From Glandiceps talaboti (lineage: Eukaryota > Hemichordata > Enteropneusta > Spengelidae): a stretch of 64,000 nucleotides of DNA. The notes under the pieces were generated by a model that saw only the letters and a list, made by a program, of their open reading frames with translations, made no database searches and was not told where the DNA came from. The DNA lies in contig NC_135556.1 in the NCBI RefSeq assembly GCF_964340395.1, positions 13,403,410 through 13,467,409 on the forward strand, in the 5' to 3' direction. Positions 45,354 through 58,934 of the stretch are shown here, in pieces (the first letter of the stretch is position 1; each line of letters begins with the position of its first letter). The translations under genes were made by a program, and so were the position numbers.

Positions 45354-47368
45354 CAGTACCGTAGCCTGCGGGGGGGGGGGGGGCAAGGGGGGCAGCTGCC
45401 CCCCCTGAGATTTTGGAAAAAAAGCAAGAAAAAAAGCTACTTTTTGAATACATAGCGATGCTATTAAAATCGTTATTTACGTGATTCCTAGCATGCCCGA
45501 TTTCAATGGATAGTTCACTAAAGTGACTGTACACTGACTCATGGCTAATATATATCTTATATCGCTATTGTATGCTTGCTTAACTTTGAATTAAAATATG
45601 TCCAGTTAAAAATTGTAACATTTTGCAGCAAATTAAAATATTTTTGCGCGGGAAAGCACAAAAGAAGTGCGCACATGTACTGTGCATTTTCTGCGAGTAA
45701 CAGTAGTCTTGAAAGTCTCCTTCATTTGAAGATAGCAAGTCGCAATTATAATGTCAGAGAGTGAAACTCAAAAAAAAGACGGAAAAGTCGTTCAACATGA
45801 GGTTGCCTGCTGCATGCAGTGACTCGTGACTCCGAAGATGCGCTCGATCTCATTTACATCTTGTTCCTTATATTATCTCATGCTGATAAAACGGTAGATC
45901 TCTTTTTGGAATATTTGATGGCCCTGAAAAACTATTAAACTAGGTACGCAGTTTAAGATCCACTATTTGAAGATATTTATTTCAATAATTGTGTTCGACG
46001 TTGTCTTTGGATAAAATGTTGTTTGATATAATTATCTCATTGCACACTGACACTAGCGTTATTCCGCAATTCATTTTGAAGCGACAATTTGCTATGGAAA
46101 GAATGGCCTTGAATTTGTAAACAGAGCTGTACCTTCGACATCAAAATCCTAACTTCATTTTTCATTATAATGATAATGACAAGGAGAATTCACTGAGTTC
46201 ACCTTGGGTTTCGACATAAACGAGGCCATAACAGTTTTGGGAGTTGGGTAAAGAAAATGATCATTTTGTTGTGTTACTTATTTGAGAAAGCACCATCCAT
46301 TTTTTACCTTGAATGTGACATCTTTTCGGCAACTACTTTGAAAGATACGACATTAGACCAGAAAAAATGAAAAAGCTGTTCAACCTACCCATATATGTTT
46401 TTCTGGTGATGGGCAAAATATCCTCATGCGGGCTTCGCATTTGTTTCAAAATTAAGGATATTTCTTTTATTTTCTGAATAGTACATGTAACAATAGACAT
46501 TTGAGTCTATTCCAAATTATATAATATCTTATACAGCGGTTTACTTGACTCTGATGTTGCATACAAGCATGAAATGAGGTTAAATATCCAATGTGCACTA
46601 AAAAGAATGGAGCAAAAGTTTACGACCATTGGGCCATCAAAAGTCTGAAAGTCTTGAAATGTTTTGCTCTTTATTCGTTTTTTTTTTAATGAAATTAAAC
46701 TTCAGGAGAAGTCATATACCATGTGCACATCCGCATAATATCTTTCGGCTTTACCACTACAAAATACACTTCCAGATAATATGTAATACATAGCATAATT
46801 GTTCAATGCTGGTACTTGATTATGTCTATGGTTTGATATTTTATGCCTCTAAATGGCCTCCTACACTGTCTTATTTTCTTTCTTTTTTTTCACCTTTGGA
46901 GTTGTCTCCTTCCAATCATTGTACCATATGATTTTATATCTCCACTGTAGTGTAGGTGACAGAAGCCTGAGAAGGGGTGGCTAAAATAATGCTTGAGTTT
47001 CAATTGGCGGGGCTTAACATTTTTTGAGAAGAGAGGGTGCGAGGAACTACACCATTTGTTTAACCGTAAATTGTGTACATTTCCTAACTGTAGCTACGCA
47101 GACAAATTGCATGAGATAGTATCAAGATGACTGAATAAGTTCTATCTAAACTCGAACTGAAATATTTTGCTGTCATTATATATGGTTTGTTTTATCCTTG
47201 TCAAGCATTGTGAAAAAATGAAATCGACCTACTTACCCAATGTGATGGGTGAGGTTACCCGTTGACATGTAAATTTATGTAAATTAGCACTTTTCTAAAT
47301 TTCAAATGCATGATTGCACCAAGACAAAGTTCTGCCCCCCTTGGCAATTTGGTCAGGCTACGGCCCTG
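45354..47368. mobile_element. 2.0-kb TIR element with TATAG target duplication
   Basis: Left end CAGTACCGTAGCCTG and, inverted, right end CAGGGCCGTAGCCTG; both sides are flanked by TATAG (45349-45353 and 47369-47373). G-run and C-run blocks (45371-45407 and, shorter, near 47336) lie inside the TIRs. The interior is AT-rich with only short open frames (for example 45576-45764), so it appears non-autonomous. A 5-bp duplication does not fit hAT (8 bp) or Harbinger (3 bp); the superfamily is left open. Confidence 0.65.
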
Positions 47369-47373
47369 TATAG

Positions 47374-48150
47374 GCACGTGCTGATATTGAACAGACAGAA
47401 TAGATAGAATGCGACATTGCCTATTATGTACAGTGTGTAGAAGTTTAAGTACAGTTACTGTTTCTGTAACGAATGGTAAAATTAATATTGGGGTTTGATT
47501 TTATACATGTTTCAGCAGTGTTAACTCATACTCAACGTGTTTAAGAAACCACGTCATTTGAAATGTACTTGCATCCCCAGATCATGATCATGTCTGTTTC
47601 AGTTGGTTATGGGAACACATGAAAAAGACACACACACACACTAAAGCTACGAATGGTTACCTTTGATTTAAAACATCACTCGTGACAATCATTGTGTGTT
47701 GAATCTTGATCAGATACGAAGCCTTGACCAAACATTTAACATGCCATTAGCTAACATCTTACTATTCTGAAGATACAAAACCCTGCAATTATTCTTAACG
47801 TTGTGGGGCCTAATACCCAAATCTTTAGGGTCCAATTATGTAGACTGTCTTAAGACCAATACTTTGGCTTACACGTCTACAGTCTACGGAATGATCGATA
47901 CGTCAACATTATTCGATTTGGGGAATGACCCTGAATGACCTGGATATATTGACTACACCGTCATTTCAGTGTCCTGGATCAACTCTCTATGGGTATGATT
48001 GATGAGAAACTTAAGCTTGTAATCTTCTGATCAGCTGATCTGTTATGGAACTGGGTTATTTAAGCACTTACTTCCCCTACTGACCGAAGAAACTTGTACG
48101 ATGATTTCATACACTGCATTACTCATGTGTGGGAAGATATATATGTGGGA
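47374..48150. other. Intergenic sequence, nothing recognised
   Basis: No open frame of note and no repeat with a second copy, apart from a short CA run near 47630. Confidence 0.4.
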
Positions 48151-48152
48151 AG

Positions 48153-48157
<5 letters not shown>

Positions 48158-48187
<30 letters not shown>

Positions 48188-48527
48188 TGTATGTATGTAT
48201 GTATGTATGTATGTATGTATGTATGTATGTATGTATGTATGTATGTATGTATGTGTGTGTGTATGTGTGTATGTGTGTGTATGTGTGTGTGTGTATGTAT
48301 GTATGTATGTATGTATGTATGTATGTATGTATGTATGTATGTATGTGTGTGTGTATGTATGTATGTATGTATGTATGTATGTATGTATGTATGTATGTAT
48401 GTATGTATGTATGTATGTATGTGTAGGTATGTATGTATGTATGTAGGCAGGTTGGTTTGTAGGTAGGTAGGTAGGCAGGCAGGTAGGTAGGCAGGCAGGC
48501 AGGCAGGCAGGTAGGTAGGTAGATAGA
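48158..48527. repeat. Long TATG/TGTG array grading into TAGG/GGCA
   Basis: About 265 bp of TATG with TGTG interruptions, then 100 bp of GTAG and GGCA units. All six frames are largely open ([16 protein letters not shown]), which is purely a repeat effect. Confidence 0.96.
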
Positions 48528-48960
48528 TTTTCAGACGGCTGCCGTGGTATAATGGATGATGGATTTACTTTTTTAATTCGTATTTTCAACATTTGCAAAT
48601 TTTATATAGTTGAATTGATTTTGCACTAGACTTTGAATGCCAATCTTCTTGTTATCGAATTGTTACAATATTTCACCTCTTTCATGATGTTTGTGGTATG
48701 GACAAAATACAACTGTCAGCAGACCTTGCCACGTCATTCAATTCAATGGCTAACATCAATGTTAACGTAGCTGTCAATCAATCTCCTGAATAGTTAATTA
48801 GTCAACAAATCAATCATAATTAAGTTAGGCGATTACCTCATTTCTACACCTTGATTATTATATTCAGATACATTTTTAGCTACACTTCTCAACGTTTAAT
48901 AATTTCAATTGGCGAAATCTACATTTTCGTTGCTTATTACAAAATGTTAAACGCCGAAAT
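48528..48960. other. Intergenic sequence
   Basis: AT-rich, nothing recognised. Confidence 0.4.
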
Positions 48961-49118
48961 GTAGCCTACTGCACTACATATTTTAAGCTGAAAATTGCCC
49001 GTCCTGTACGTGTTAACACCTACCCTTCCGCCACAAGTGTACATTTGTATGTATGTATGTATGTATGTATGTATGTATGTATGTATGTATGTATGTATGT
49101 ATGTATGTATGTATGTAT
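48961..49118 (-). mobile_element. Microsatellite-tailed dispersed repeat, copy 1
   Basis: The 86-bp stretch GTAGCCTACTGCACTACATA to CCGCCACAAGTGTACA is followed by a 73-bp TATG array (49046-49118). The same 86 bp, inverted, follows a TA array at 59144-59338. The constant join between repeat end and microsatellite suggests a mobile element with a microsatellite terminus. Confidence 0.6.
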
Positions 49119-50436
49119 TTTGTTTCAGCTTTGTTTCATTAAAAGACTTTTTCTGTAAAACGGATATTGTTACCATGGTCAAAATCTCATCAGACATTCT
49201 TAAAATCTACGACCATAGATAATCTCAAACTGCTTATTATAGCTTGTCCCCCATCCATATATGAAAATGTCCATATACACTGTCGTAAATCCAAAGTGTT
49301 TAAATTTTCAGTGTTTTTTGACTCCAGGTCTGAACTGTTACATGTAATATAATTATGTACCATCTGCCTTTGGTTGACCGTCTGTACTTATCGACTTTTA
49401 CTTTAGTGTGTTAAACTTATGTTAGCGGTACCATAGCCTTGGGTTTTGTGTATCTACTTCTAAAAAAGTACAGTGAATAAAATAACTAACTAACTAACTA
49501 ACCATGTATGTATGTATGTATGTATGTATGTATGTATGTATGTATGTATGTATGTATGTATGTATGTATGTACACTGCAAAGGGGTTATTTAGATGAAAA
49601 ATGATGTTTTCCTTTCACAACGTGCTTTTGTAAAACCTTGGGGCATTCTACAGAAGACTACTCTGGGCCATATTCTGTACCTGAGTAATAGTATATATGT
49701 ACATGCACCACGTACACAGCATATTTCAAAAATAGTATTTCCTTCTCACTGTCCTGAAAATTATTTAGATTTAGAAAGCCCCGGGAACAACTCATGCTTA
49801 GGGGAATCAACGAATTAAAACATTAGCTCATTAAGAATATTTGCTCGAATGTAATCCTGTCCTTCAAACAAGGATGTAAAAAGAACTATAAAAAATACAT
49901 TACAGTTATTGTCAATATAGTTTTACCACTTCCTGTTAATAGTACTTAAAGTTGTTATTTCTCTCACATTGAGTAGAATTTCTATTTAAAGGAAGTTATC
50001 TGATCAAATTAATAGGTTACGCTTTTGAGATATCATGTAAGGTTGATTGAACGGCCAGGGATACTTTTTACGTATTTTGTAACATAAATAGGTTACTTGA
50101 AGCCAAAGTGGAAACGTGGACACGGTTTTGTGGTATATGACTGTACTGAAAATCAGTCGCTTGTTCAGGATTGCGTGTATTATTAACGCCTACCAGTTGA
50201 GATCCCTACGCACTACATTCACCGAGACCAAATATTATTTTGTTGGTAAAAATCCGCATCCACTATTTCTTGCGAGACTTCACGATTTTCGCGATTTTAC
50301 CGTTATTTTTCTCGAATACTTTTTTGATTATTCACATATAATTGGGTCAGAGGTAGAGAGCAAGCAAATACCGATCGAAATTATTAACAGCTATGAACTG
50401 TAAAACACATGAACAAAAAACAAACAAATTATTTCC
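49119..50436. other. Intergenic sequence with a TATG array (49503-49572)
   Basis: CTAACTAACTAACTAAC leads into the TATG array. Open frames at 49594-49818 and 50116-50403 have no recognised domain or splice context. No gene called. Confidence 0.45.
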
Positions 50437-50438
50437 AT

Positions 50439-50497
<59 letters not shown>

Positions 50498-50498
50498 T
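50437..50498. repeat. (ATTT)n microsatellite
   Basis: Pure ATTT tetranucleotide. Confidence 0.95.
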
Positions 50499-52270
50499 AA
50501 CGCTTCATCACAGGCAAGTCAAACCAAAACACTACCGACAAACAAACAATACAAATACAAAACATAACGACAAAAGATAGCCTGTAATGGGAATTAATGG
50601 ACAAACAGGTGCCAAGCACCTATACTAGTTCCAACCAACATAACAAATACACTAGTTTTAAAATAATCATCAAAATGAATAAATGATAAATTACGAATTG
50701 ACTGAGTCAGACATCAAATAATTTTGCACTCGCGACATTTATAAACAGAGGACCATGTACAAAAGACAGTATATTCAATATTCACAATAAACAATCAATG
50801 GGGTAATACTACGTAAAATTTTGTTGAAAATAATTGCCAATGGCGAAATACTAGGTACTATTCTGTCTGTCGAGAATCAACGTTGACTTTGATTCTCAGT
50901 TCACAGTCAAAAGTATAGCATGGCATAACGAGTTCAAGCTGCATAAACAGTTTCTACTTTAGGGCTGGACAATTTCAACTAACATGACACTAAGTGCCAA
51001 GATATGACATGTTGATGTACATGATAGAGTTCGTAGTAAAAGCTACCGTCAATCCAGCTACACAAATTTAAAGTACATGGCACTTTTGAAATTACTTATT
51101 CTACTGTGGTTATTTTGACAATATACAACAACACTTCTTACAGATCTTGAGTACTAAATAAATATGTTATATGTGATTAAAACAATCTAAATTAATCTCA
51201 ATTTTAGGAACAGTTGTTTGACATATGTATATTTGGACATGCCAGTGAGAGACCATTATCGCAAGCCATAACCTATTTTTTTTTTGCGCTGACGCAACGA
51301 TAATGTGGCGACGCGTTTTGGTTAGTTGTCGTAAGGAGGCCCGTGATTTTGACGACGATAGAGACACATTGAATTGTCTGCGACTGGGCACTGGTTTCAG
51401 CTCTCAAACTGCCTTCACTTAAACACCGTTGCAAAATAAGTTTTTCTTCGCTCCAACTCAATATATGGACCAAGTATTTGTGATTAATTTAAACGCGACT
51501 TGATATGATGATCATATACAGAACAGAAGGGGATTTTTACTCAGCGTCTGTATTTATTGACTGCAACCACCCTACCGCCCTCACCGACAAAATAACGATT
51601 TCAACGATAACCCGTAGCATCATTTAAATGTATATTTCATGACAGTAAATTTAATTACCGGGTAACTTTATTAAAACACTCATTAAGAATTTATGATGAT
51701 ATTCATCAATCTACGTTGTAATTAAAATTTCAAAATATGGCAACATATGTAAATTGCTTTCATTTCCTTTAAGTAACGGAAAGATAACGGAAGACGTTTA
51801 AAATTAAAAAGCTCGCATGATAAAATTGTTCTGTGTTAGAGTTTATATGTAAATGACTTCCATTCTTCAATATTATTAGACGTACTAGATTTTTGTCGAG
51901 TTCACGATAAAATAATGACACATTATTTATTTGAGATACGCAAAAATTAAAACCTATGTTAACGTTGTACTTAAACACTTCAGTCATGAGAAGTTATTAA
52001 TTTTCACTCTACATCTTTCCAATCGCATACAGCGATGTACGAAAACGTGATGAATTCTTCGGAAAATCAAAATGACGATTATGAAACTTAAATGTTTATC
52101 ATTTTGTTTTGAACTGAGTCATTTATCTCTATAAGATCGTAACATTGCCTATGCTGTTTGGCGGCCATTATGCATTATGAAATGAAAACATACATTTCCA
52201 CCACCACCACCACCACCACCACCACCATGATTGATTGTTGCATGTGTCCACTGTATCAGTTGTCAATCAT
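50499..52270. other. Intergenic sequence, nothing recognised
   Basis: AT-rich with short frames only. A CCA trinucleotide run lies at 52198-52227. Confidence 0.4.
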
Positions 52271-52274
52271 TTTT

Positions 52275-52323
52275 ACCTCCCGTAAGGGTACGGGAGGTAT
52301 TAAAAGGGGAATGTATGTCTGTG

Positions 52324-52386
<63 letters not shown>

Positions 52387-53283
52387 GTGTCTGTGTCATC
52401 ATTTTCTAGAAATTGGCTGGCTCAATTGTAATGAAATTTGAGATATGTAATCTTTAGGGTAATAGCTAGACCTGATTAGGTTTTGAGCCAGATCTGTTAA
52501 TGTTTAATTAGAGAAATTTGCATATTAATGAAATCAACTAATTATGCAATATCTTAAGACTGCATACTCCAATTTCAATATAATTTAGTATATTCGTTAA
52601 ACATAACAACATACATTTGTCCTATAAAATCCATTGATGTATCTTACATCGTTAATGAATAATTTGCATAATTAATTATTTTTGGTAATTAGGCTATATC
52701 TTAAGAATACATACTTCAAATTCAGCATAATTTAGTACATACGTTAACCATAAGAAAACACATATGTCCTATCAAGTTTGTTGATGCACCGTACAGTGTT
52801 AATGAATAATTTGCATAATTAATGATTTTCGGTAATTAGGCTATATCTTAAGAATACATACTTCAATTCCAATATAATTCAGTACACACGTTAACCATAA
52901 CAATCGCATGTGTCCTGTAAAGCTTGTTGGTGTACCTTTCAGTGTTAATGAATAATTTGCATATTTAATGATTCTTGGTAATTAGGCTATATCTTACGAC
53001 TGCATGCTTCAATTTCAATACAATTCAGTACATACATTAATCATAACAAATTGTGTATGTCCTATAAAGTTAGTTGATGTACCTTACAGTGTTAATGAAT
53101 AATTTGCATAATTAATGATTTTCGGTAATTAGGCTATATCTTAAGACCGCATTAAGCAGTATCATACACTCTTACATACATTAACCTAAGAAAGCACACT
53201 TGTCCAAAAAACAAAGCCTGTTACCATAGTTTCTTTTAGTTTAATGAGTTATTTACATAATTAGTGATTCCCTTACGGGAGGC
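52275..53283 (+). mobile_element. Pearl/HINE-like non-autonomous element
   Basis: The left end is a perfect hairpin: ACCTCCCGTA (52275-52284), loop AGGG, TACGGGAGGT (52289-52298). Next come a TGTC microsatellite (52321-52388), five tandem core units of 146-147 bp starting at 52549, 52696, 52843, 52989 and 53136 (ATATCTTAAGA; AATAATTTGCATAATTAATG), and the right end CCCTTACGGGAGGC (53270-53283), the inverse of the left 14 bp. A microsatellite plus tandem core between short inverted ends is the layout of bivalve pearl elements and related Helentron-associated elements (HINEs). No coding part. Confidence 0.65.
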
Positions 53284-56200
53284 ATTCAGTTTAAATCTGG
53301 TATAAAATTAACACACAAAGTACATGAGTTGCAAATATGATGGTTTGCACCATTTATCTAAAAATATACCAATATCTTGCATGAACTATGTCTGTACATT
53401 GTACATGTGGTAACGATCAGGTGCTGCGAAAGAGTACCAAATGCAAATCCATTTAGAACTTTGCATACCATTGTCATGTGTAATGAGCCGGGACAACTTA
53501 TGTATGTTCAATACATAACAACAATATAAATGGACTACATTTAGAAGCCAGGATTTTGACCCCAAGGCAGTCTTGTATGGAGCGTGGGTTTCAATACTTT
53601 AACTGGAAATGCAGTTTTATCCATTCACGTAGATCAAAACTGATATTGTTGCTCGGAATACTGTGTTGATAATTCAATTGTATCAACCATCCGTGGTCTA
53701 CAAACTTGAAAGTATCAACCCATAACTCCCCACGGAATTTATGCCAACTTTACGTCTAATGATGAAATTACTCACACACAAACGTGGTTGACATTTTTTT
53801 CAGAATTTGGAAAAAAGGAACAAAGTTCAGACATGGAGTATAAAAAATTACTGATCAAGTCTCTTGGTAACATTCTCGTAAGCCAGACAATTTTTTTTTT
53901 GAAAATGATGACGTAACGAACAATTAACCTTTACAGGGAAAGTCCAAGAGCCGTAAGAGGGGACATTAGTGAACAACGGTGTTGATGTAGGGAAGTGTCG
54001 TATTACAGAATTGTGGGGTCAATGCACTTTTGAAATTAACTTCATTAATCTACCTCTTTTATCGCATAAAGTCCCATGCTTATTTTTTTCTACCATGAAC
54101 ATGTACAACCATGAGAACAAATGACCTGTCTACAGTATTAATAAAATTGGGTCACACTTCGCGCTTGAAAAAAACCCCCAAAAAACACCCACACATTTTA
54201 CAATCACAATTTTGATGAGTTTGCTCATATCTATGAACTTATAGACACAAGAAAGATTTGTTTGCGTTTTCGAGATTACTATTTTGCATAATTCTTCCAT
54301 TGCCTCAGTATTAGAATTTACTTTAGATAAAAAGCAATGATATACAATACTAAATTGCAGAGCAAAGGGCAAATGGTCGTTTTTTGATGACTGCCCTGGT
54401 CACGTTCTTTCAATCATTTCTACGTACGTACGTACGTACGTCTACCCTTCTTTAAATATATTCACTAAATTTATGATTACTGAAACTTGTCTCATAGCAA
54501 TACGAGTGAATTTTATACACCAACTTAAGTATTCCTCTAACGTTAATAATAACCAGGCTGTTTGCAATGAGTGATGTAGCTAGGGAGTCCATCAGACTAG
54601 AAAATGTGATTGCTAGGGAGTCCATAAACCCAGAAATTGGGGTTTTATCGGGTGTATCGACAAATGTAATGACATCGTAATAAATTTGTTTCGTATGTTT
54701 TGAAATCTTTTTTTTTTGACTCGCAATGACATTTCAAAATCAATTTGTCACGTTGGATAATGTTGGCTAGGATACAAACCAGGTACTTCATAGATATAAA
54801 TATGCAACTCAAATGTAAAATTCAGTGGTTTCACTTTCCAGCCTTACACCGTACATGGTTTCAGAACTTTTAACCTTGTGATATAAAAAAAACAACTCGA
54901 CATATAAAGTAACACGATTTGTACAACCTGTAATTGTATTATTGACTTCCTAGTAATGCTTCTGTCGTTTGAAGTTTCTTTTCAACTCTCCATTCTGTTA
55001 GCACTGCAATTATTCCCTGAAAATTGTTAGTAAATTCTAGTTTTGCTTTTTGGTTTCAGGGGTCAATATTATAGCTGGTTCAACTTGATACAATTTTGGG
55101 AGTTCAACGGAAGCAAAAATTAATATTGGTTTATCTTACACATAGTGTTCTGTTGAACTTAAACATCAAGAAAAATTCCCGAGATTCCAACGTGTTAACG
55201 AACACAACATACAATTATCAGCATACCAGTACAATATAGATGTATTAGCTATCATGGTCTCGTGAAATTTGAACTATTCACTTGACCGTAGGGAGTATTC
55301 CCGCTGTCATTCTTCCATATTCTCGGGCTGTATCGAATATGACTTGATAGAAATACGTAACGAAAAATAAAACCAGCACAGAAATTATTTCAATGTTCGA
55401 CTATAGAGCAGACGACAAGTAGCGTTTCCCATAATATTAAAACGGAAGTGACGTATCGCAGTGTTGCGATTCCCTCTCCACACACACACATATATATATA
55501 TATACGTAATATGCTCCTTTTAGAAATAGTTTGGGATATTTGTAAATTAAGATGAATTATCCTCCACAACCTGTTTCTTCACTTCATCACACGTCTGTTG
55601 TTGAAAATTGTGTCAAACAGATAACGCGGATATACAAGTAGCATTTCAAGCCAGTTGACGTGGATCAGACTGACACTTTAAAGTGCGTTATGTTCAATAT
55701 CACCCGCACGATGACTAAAAACTGCATGCTGAAAAAGCTCAAGCGAACCGTACATAGATTTATTTATAAAGCACCATCGCTGAAATCGTTCATCATAGAT
55801 ATAGTATATTTTAGGTACACATTTGATATGGCTGTCAAAGAGTTTGTTTTAATTTAATCTTAAAATTTATAATTTATTGGCTATAATGAGGAAAACGTGA
55901 GGAAAATGTAAGCAACCGGTTCTCATGTCAACCGGCTAAGTCATCACGTGACAAAAGCATTATTTAGACGCTGCCAATAATATATACTAAGTGATGGCAT
56001 CGTCCAGGCATGAAATTACAATCCATCCAAAAATAGGTTTGATAAATTCCTTTTACGTCACTTTTGAAAGCAAAAATGAAGAAAAACTATCCAGACGATA
56101 CCTGATAACAATTTCCTAGTTTCGGATCATTTCTTGTGTCCGACTGTTTGAAAAAAAAGCATGCACACTGCTAGCCTGCGCACTAAAATGCCGTCTCAAG

Positions 56201-58745
56201 TTAGGTGCACTGCCATGCTGCCATGACGCTATTATGATAGTAAATTGGTTGTCACGCTCTCCCTAATTAGCAGGATATACCAGCATTGTTTTCGACAGCC
56301 TCGTAATTTATCTCTGTCATCACAAAACTATTTCTGGCATCGACTAGGGAGACGCACTCTGCATCATATGTTATGTATATGTGGTGTACATTTTCAGACA
56401 TGTGGTATTAATGGCATATAAAATCGTTGTGCGAGCTGAATAATATGTATTGAAAAGATTGGATGTAGACGGCATGTGATAAATTATGTGTGACTTGGGG
56501 AAAAGGATTGTCTTCTCGTTAAACCTTTGCATGTCTTAAATAATATGTCTTAGAGATAAACTCTGCATAAATAAGTTACACTGTCAATTTGAAGACATCA
56601 ATACACAAATAAGACACATGGTATATTAAAAGGCATAAAGTTGGTAGCTAATTAAGAATGTGAGAACAGGAGTCATATCGTATAGAATGATTACTGTTCT
56701 AATGTAAATTATCAGAAAGCGAATACACAATATATCACGTCATATTTGTAAAACAAATTCCATATTTTCCAAATGACGCAGAAATTGATCGCTACCGATA
56801 GAATACGTCTTGACAAGGAATCATTCAGAATCGAGAATATTAAAACATCATCCAACCATGTCTTCGTCTACCCTAATACTAAATTAGGCAGTTTAATAAC
56901 TTCATGCTTCACCTTTTTAATCATACGCAAAGCCATATGTCTGCCACCTTACACATAATTTAATTATTATTTATAACTAATTTACATACCATGCTCAATA
57001 TTCCGCCATTAAAGGGGCTCAAGCAGAGTTTATATGTTTTTAGGGAGTAACTTTTTTTCTACATATGTAAAGACACATTTGGGGTCCACCCTTTCAAGGA
57101 AGTCAACAATCTGTTATTTTCTCATAGAGTTAACACATTATTTGGCGGCCATATTGGATTCTAAAATGGCGGCCATATTGGATTCTAAAATGACCTACTT
57201 TTGATAGCATTTTGACGTATATGTGTATGGTGACCTATGATTTTTCCCTTGATGTCATCTGAGAACGGGGTTGAGATCTCTTGAACAAGGTTACAGCAGT
57301 GGTTTAAACAGTCTGCGCATTTGAGGTGCACGTATTTAACTGCATTTTGGGCCTAAACTTATTTTAGCTCTAAGCTTAAACAAATGCCAAAACAAAAAAT
57401 GTAAATAAAAAATAATAGTTTCTCCAGAAATTGTGCGTGCCAAAAACCTCCCTCATTAGCAGTATTAGTAATTTAAAGCAATAATGGGATCGCTGCTCTC
57501 TCCAAAGTCACAAGCATTAATAATATTCCCTCGTCGGATGTTATGTGGGAGAACGGTTATTCAAATACATATAGTGTAAATACTTCCATCAATTTGAAAA
57601 TACAACGAAATTCCGTTGAGATAGTTCCCGGAAACTATTTTACTCATGTAGCCGTGCACAGCTGACAGCTCAACAACCCACGCAATATGTTATACAACAG
57701 GTCAGAAGTATGAACACTTATATTAGATGGACAGATTACAGGAAAAATTGATTTACAGACGGAATTATTAAAAAAATGTATGCCACTTACAGCGTGTGTG
57801 ATGTATTACTGATTGAAATCTTTGGCAGCAAGAGATTAATATAATATACACTTGAGGTTTTTGTAAGCAGAAGTGGCAGAATATATTTTATTTATTGTAT
57901 TTCTTTGTCATACAGACTGCACGTTTTTAATATTTATTCCCATTTGGAAAGTTTACTCTCAATTTCTGGCTGTAGGACATTGAATTGATTCGAACCACCT
58001 CCCATGATATGATCATGTAAACTTGCAAAATGAAAACGTGACAATCTCCCAGACTGCTAGAGCCAATACACATGGAATATGCATTTTATTACAGTAGTTC
58101 CTCAAGGTAGTATAAAACGATATGAATTAATGATGGAAAATAAGGAAAAGAACACTGGAAATTATGGAATAGAATCGTATGAGATATCCAAGTTATCACT
58201 TTATCAGTACATTTTATCATAGATTGTTGTACTAAACGTTACTTGCGTTATATGTTCAAAATAAAGCCGACTTGGAAGTCCAAGTTCATGTTTGCATAAT
58301 GATATATATATATACATAGTGGACAATGCAACTCAAATAGTCAAGAGCAGCGGTAAAAACATAATAAGTGCTACCCTTTGCAATTCATTTAAAATATCAT
58401 TTTATTAGTTTACTATCTTTGTTTCACGGCCCCACACGTATTTTAAAAAAAACATTTCATTACATTTTCCCAACAGCGTCACATGAATATATTGTCAGCT
58501 CTCATAAAATCTAAATTCAAGCCAACAACACTCACATGATAAAATCTGCCGTATATAGGTGATACATCATTTGTGTTTAACACCCACTAACTGTAAATAT
58601 ATGCAACGAATCGCTCTGTCTAGCTTTTAATGCACGTAATGGGAAAAAATGGGCGTCGACACAAAAGAATATCATCAGTTCACAAATTGATGATCCTTAC
58701 TATGACCCCCCACTGTAAGACAACAAACTAATTGCCTTCTTTTAC
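53284..58745. other. AT-rich intergenic sequence
   Basis: Contains a CGTA run (54421-54441), a CA/TA run (55482-55505), a near-repeat of GCTAGGGAGTCCAT (about 54571 and 54611) and a 24-bp tandem duplication (57144-57191). No gene recognised; frames at 54130, 55660 and 56773 are short and unlike any domain I know. Confidence 0.45.
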
Positions 58746-58770
58746 ATGTCTTCTACAGAGATTCCTCGCA

Positions 58771-58934
58771 GGTCACCACACTGCAGCTGTTGTGGAAGTC
58801 AGCAGACCTACTCATCCGTGTCAGAGAATATTGATGATATTGACTGTGAGTGCTGTCTCCAGTGTAAACATAGATTCTCTCTTCTCCATTTGGGAAAAGA
58901 GAAACTTAAAGCAATATCTGTTAAGAATGTATAA
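58771..58934 (+). CDS. Candidate exon, Cys-rich, unrecognised
   Basis: A good polypyrimidine tract and acceptor (CTTTTACATGTCTTCTACAG, 58738-58757 region) precede an open frame reading EIPRRSPHCSCCGSQQTYSS, then CECCLQCKHRFSLLHLGKEK, ending in a stop at about 58934. Five cysteines in two CC/CxC pairs suggest a metal-binding or disulphide module. A donor-like GTGAGT lies inside at about 58844. It could be the last exon of a plus-strand gene whose earlier exons I cannot find, or chance. Confidence 0.25.

Noticed and set aside
48533-48575. tRNA-like start (GCCGTGGTATAATGGAT)
   Set aside because: Resembles an A box only; no B box or acceptor pairing follows.
48094-48598. Long open frames on both strands (MYVC and HTYI repeats)
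   Set aside because: Produced by the TATG/TGTG microsatellite in all frames; no unique sequence inside. The same holds for 39008-39616, 48937-49197 and 62271-62581.
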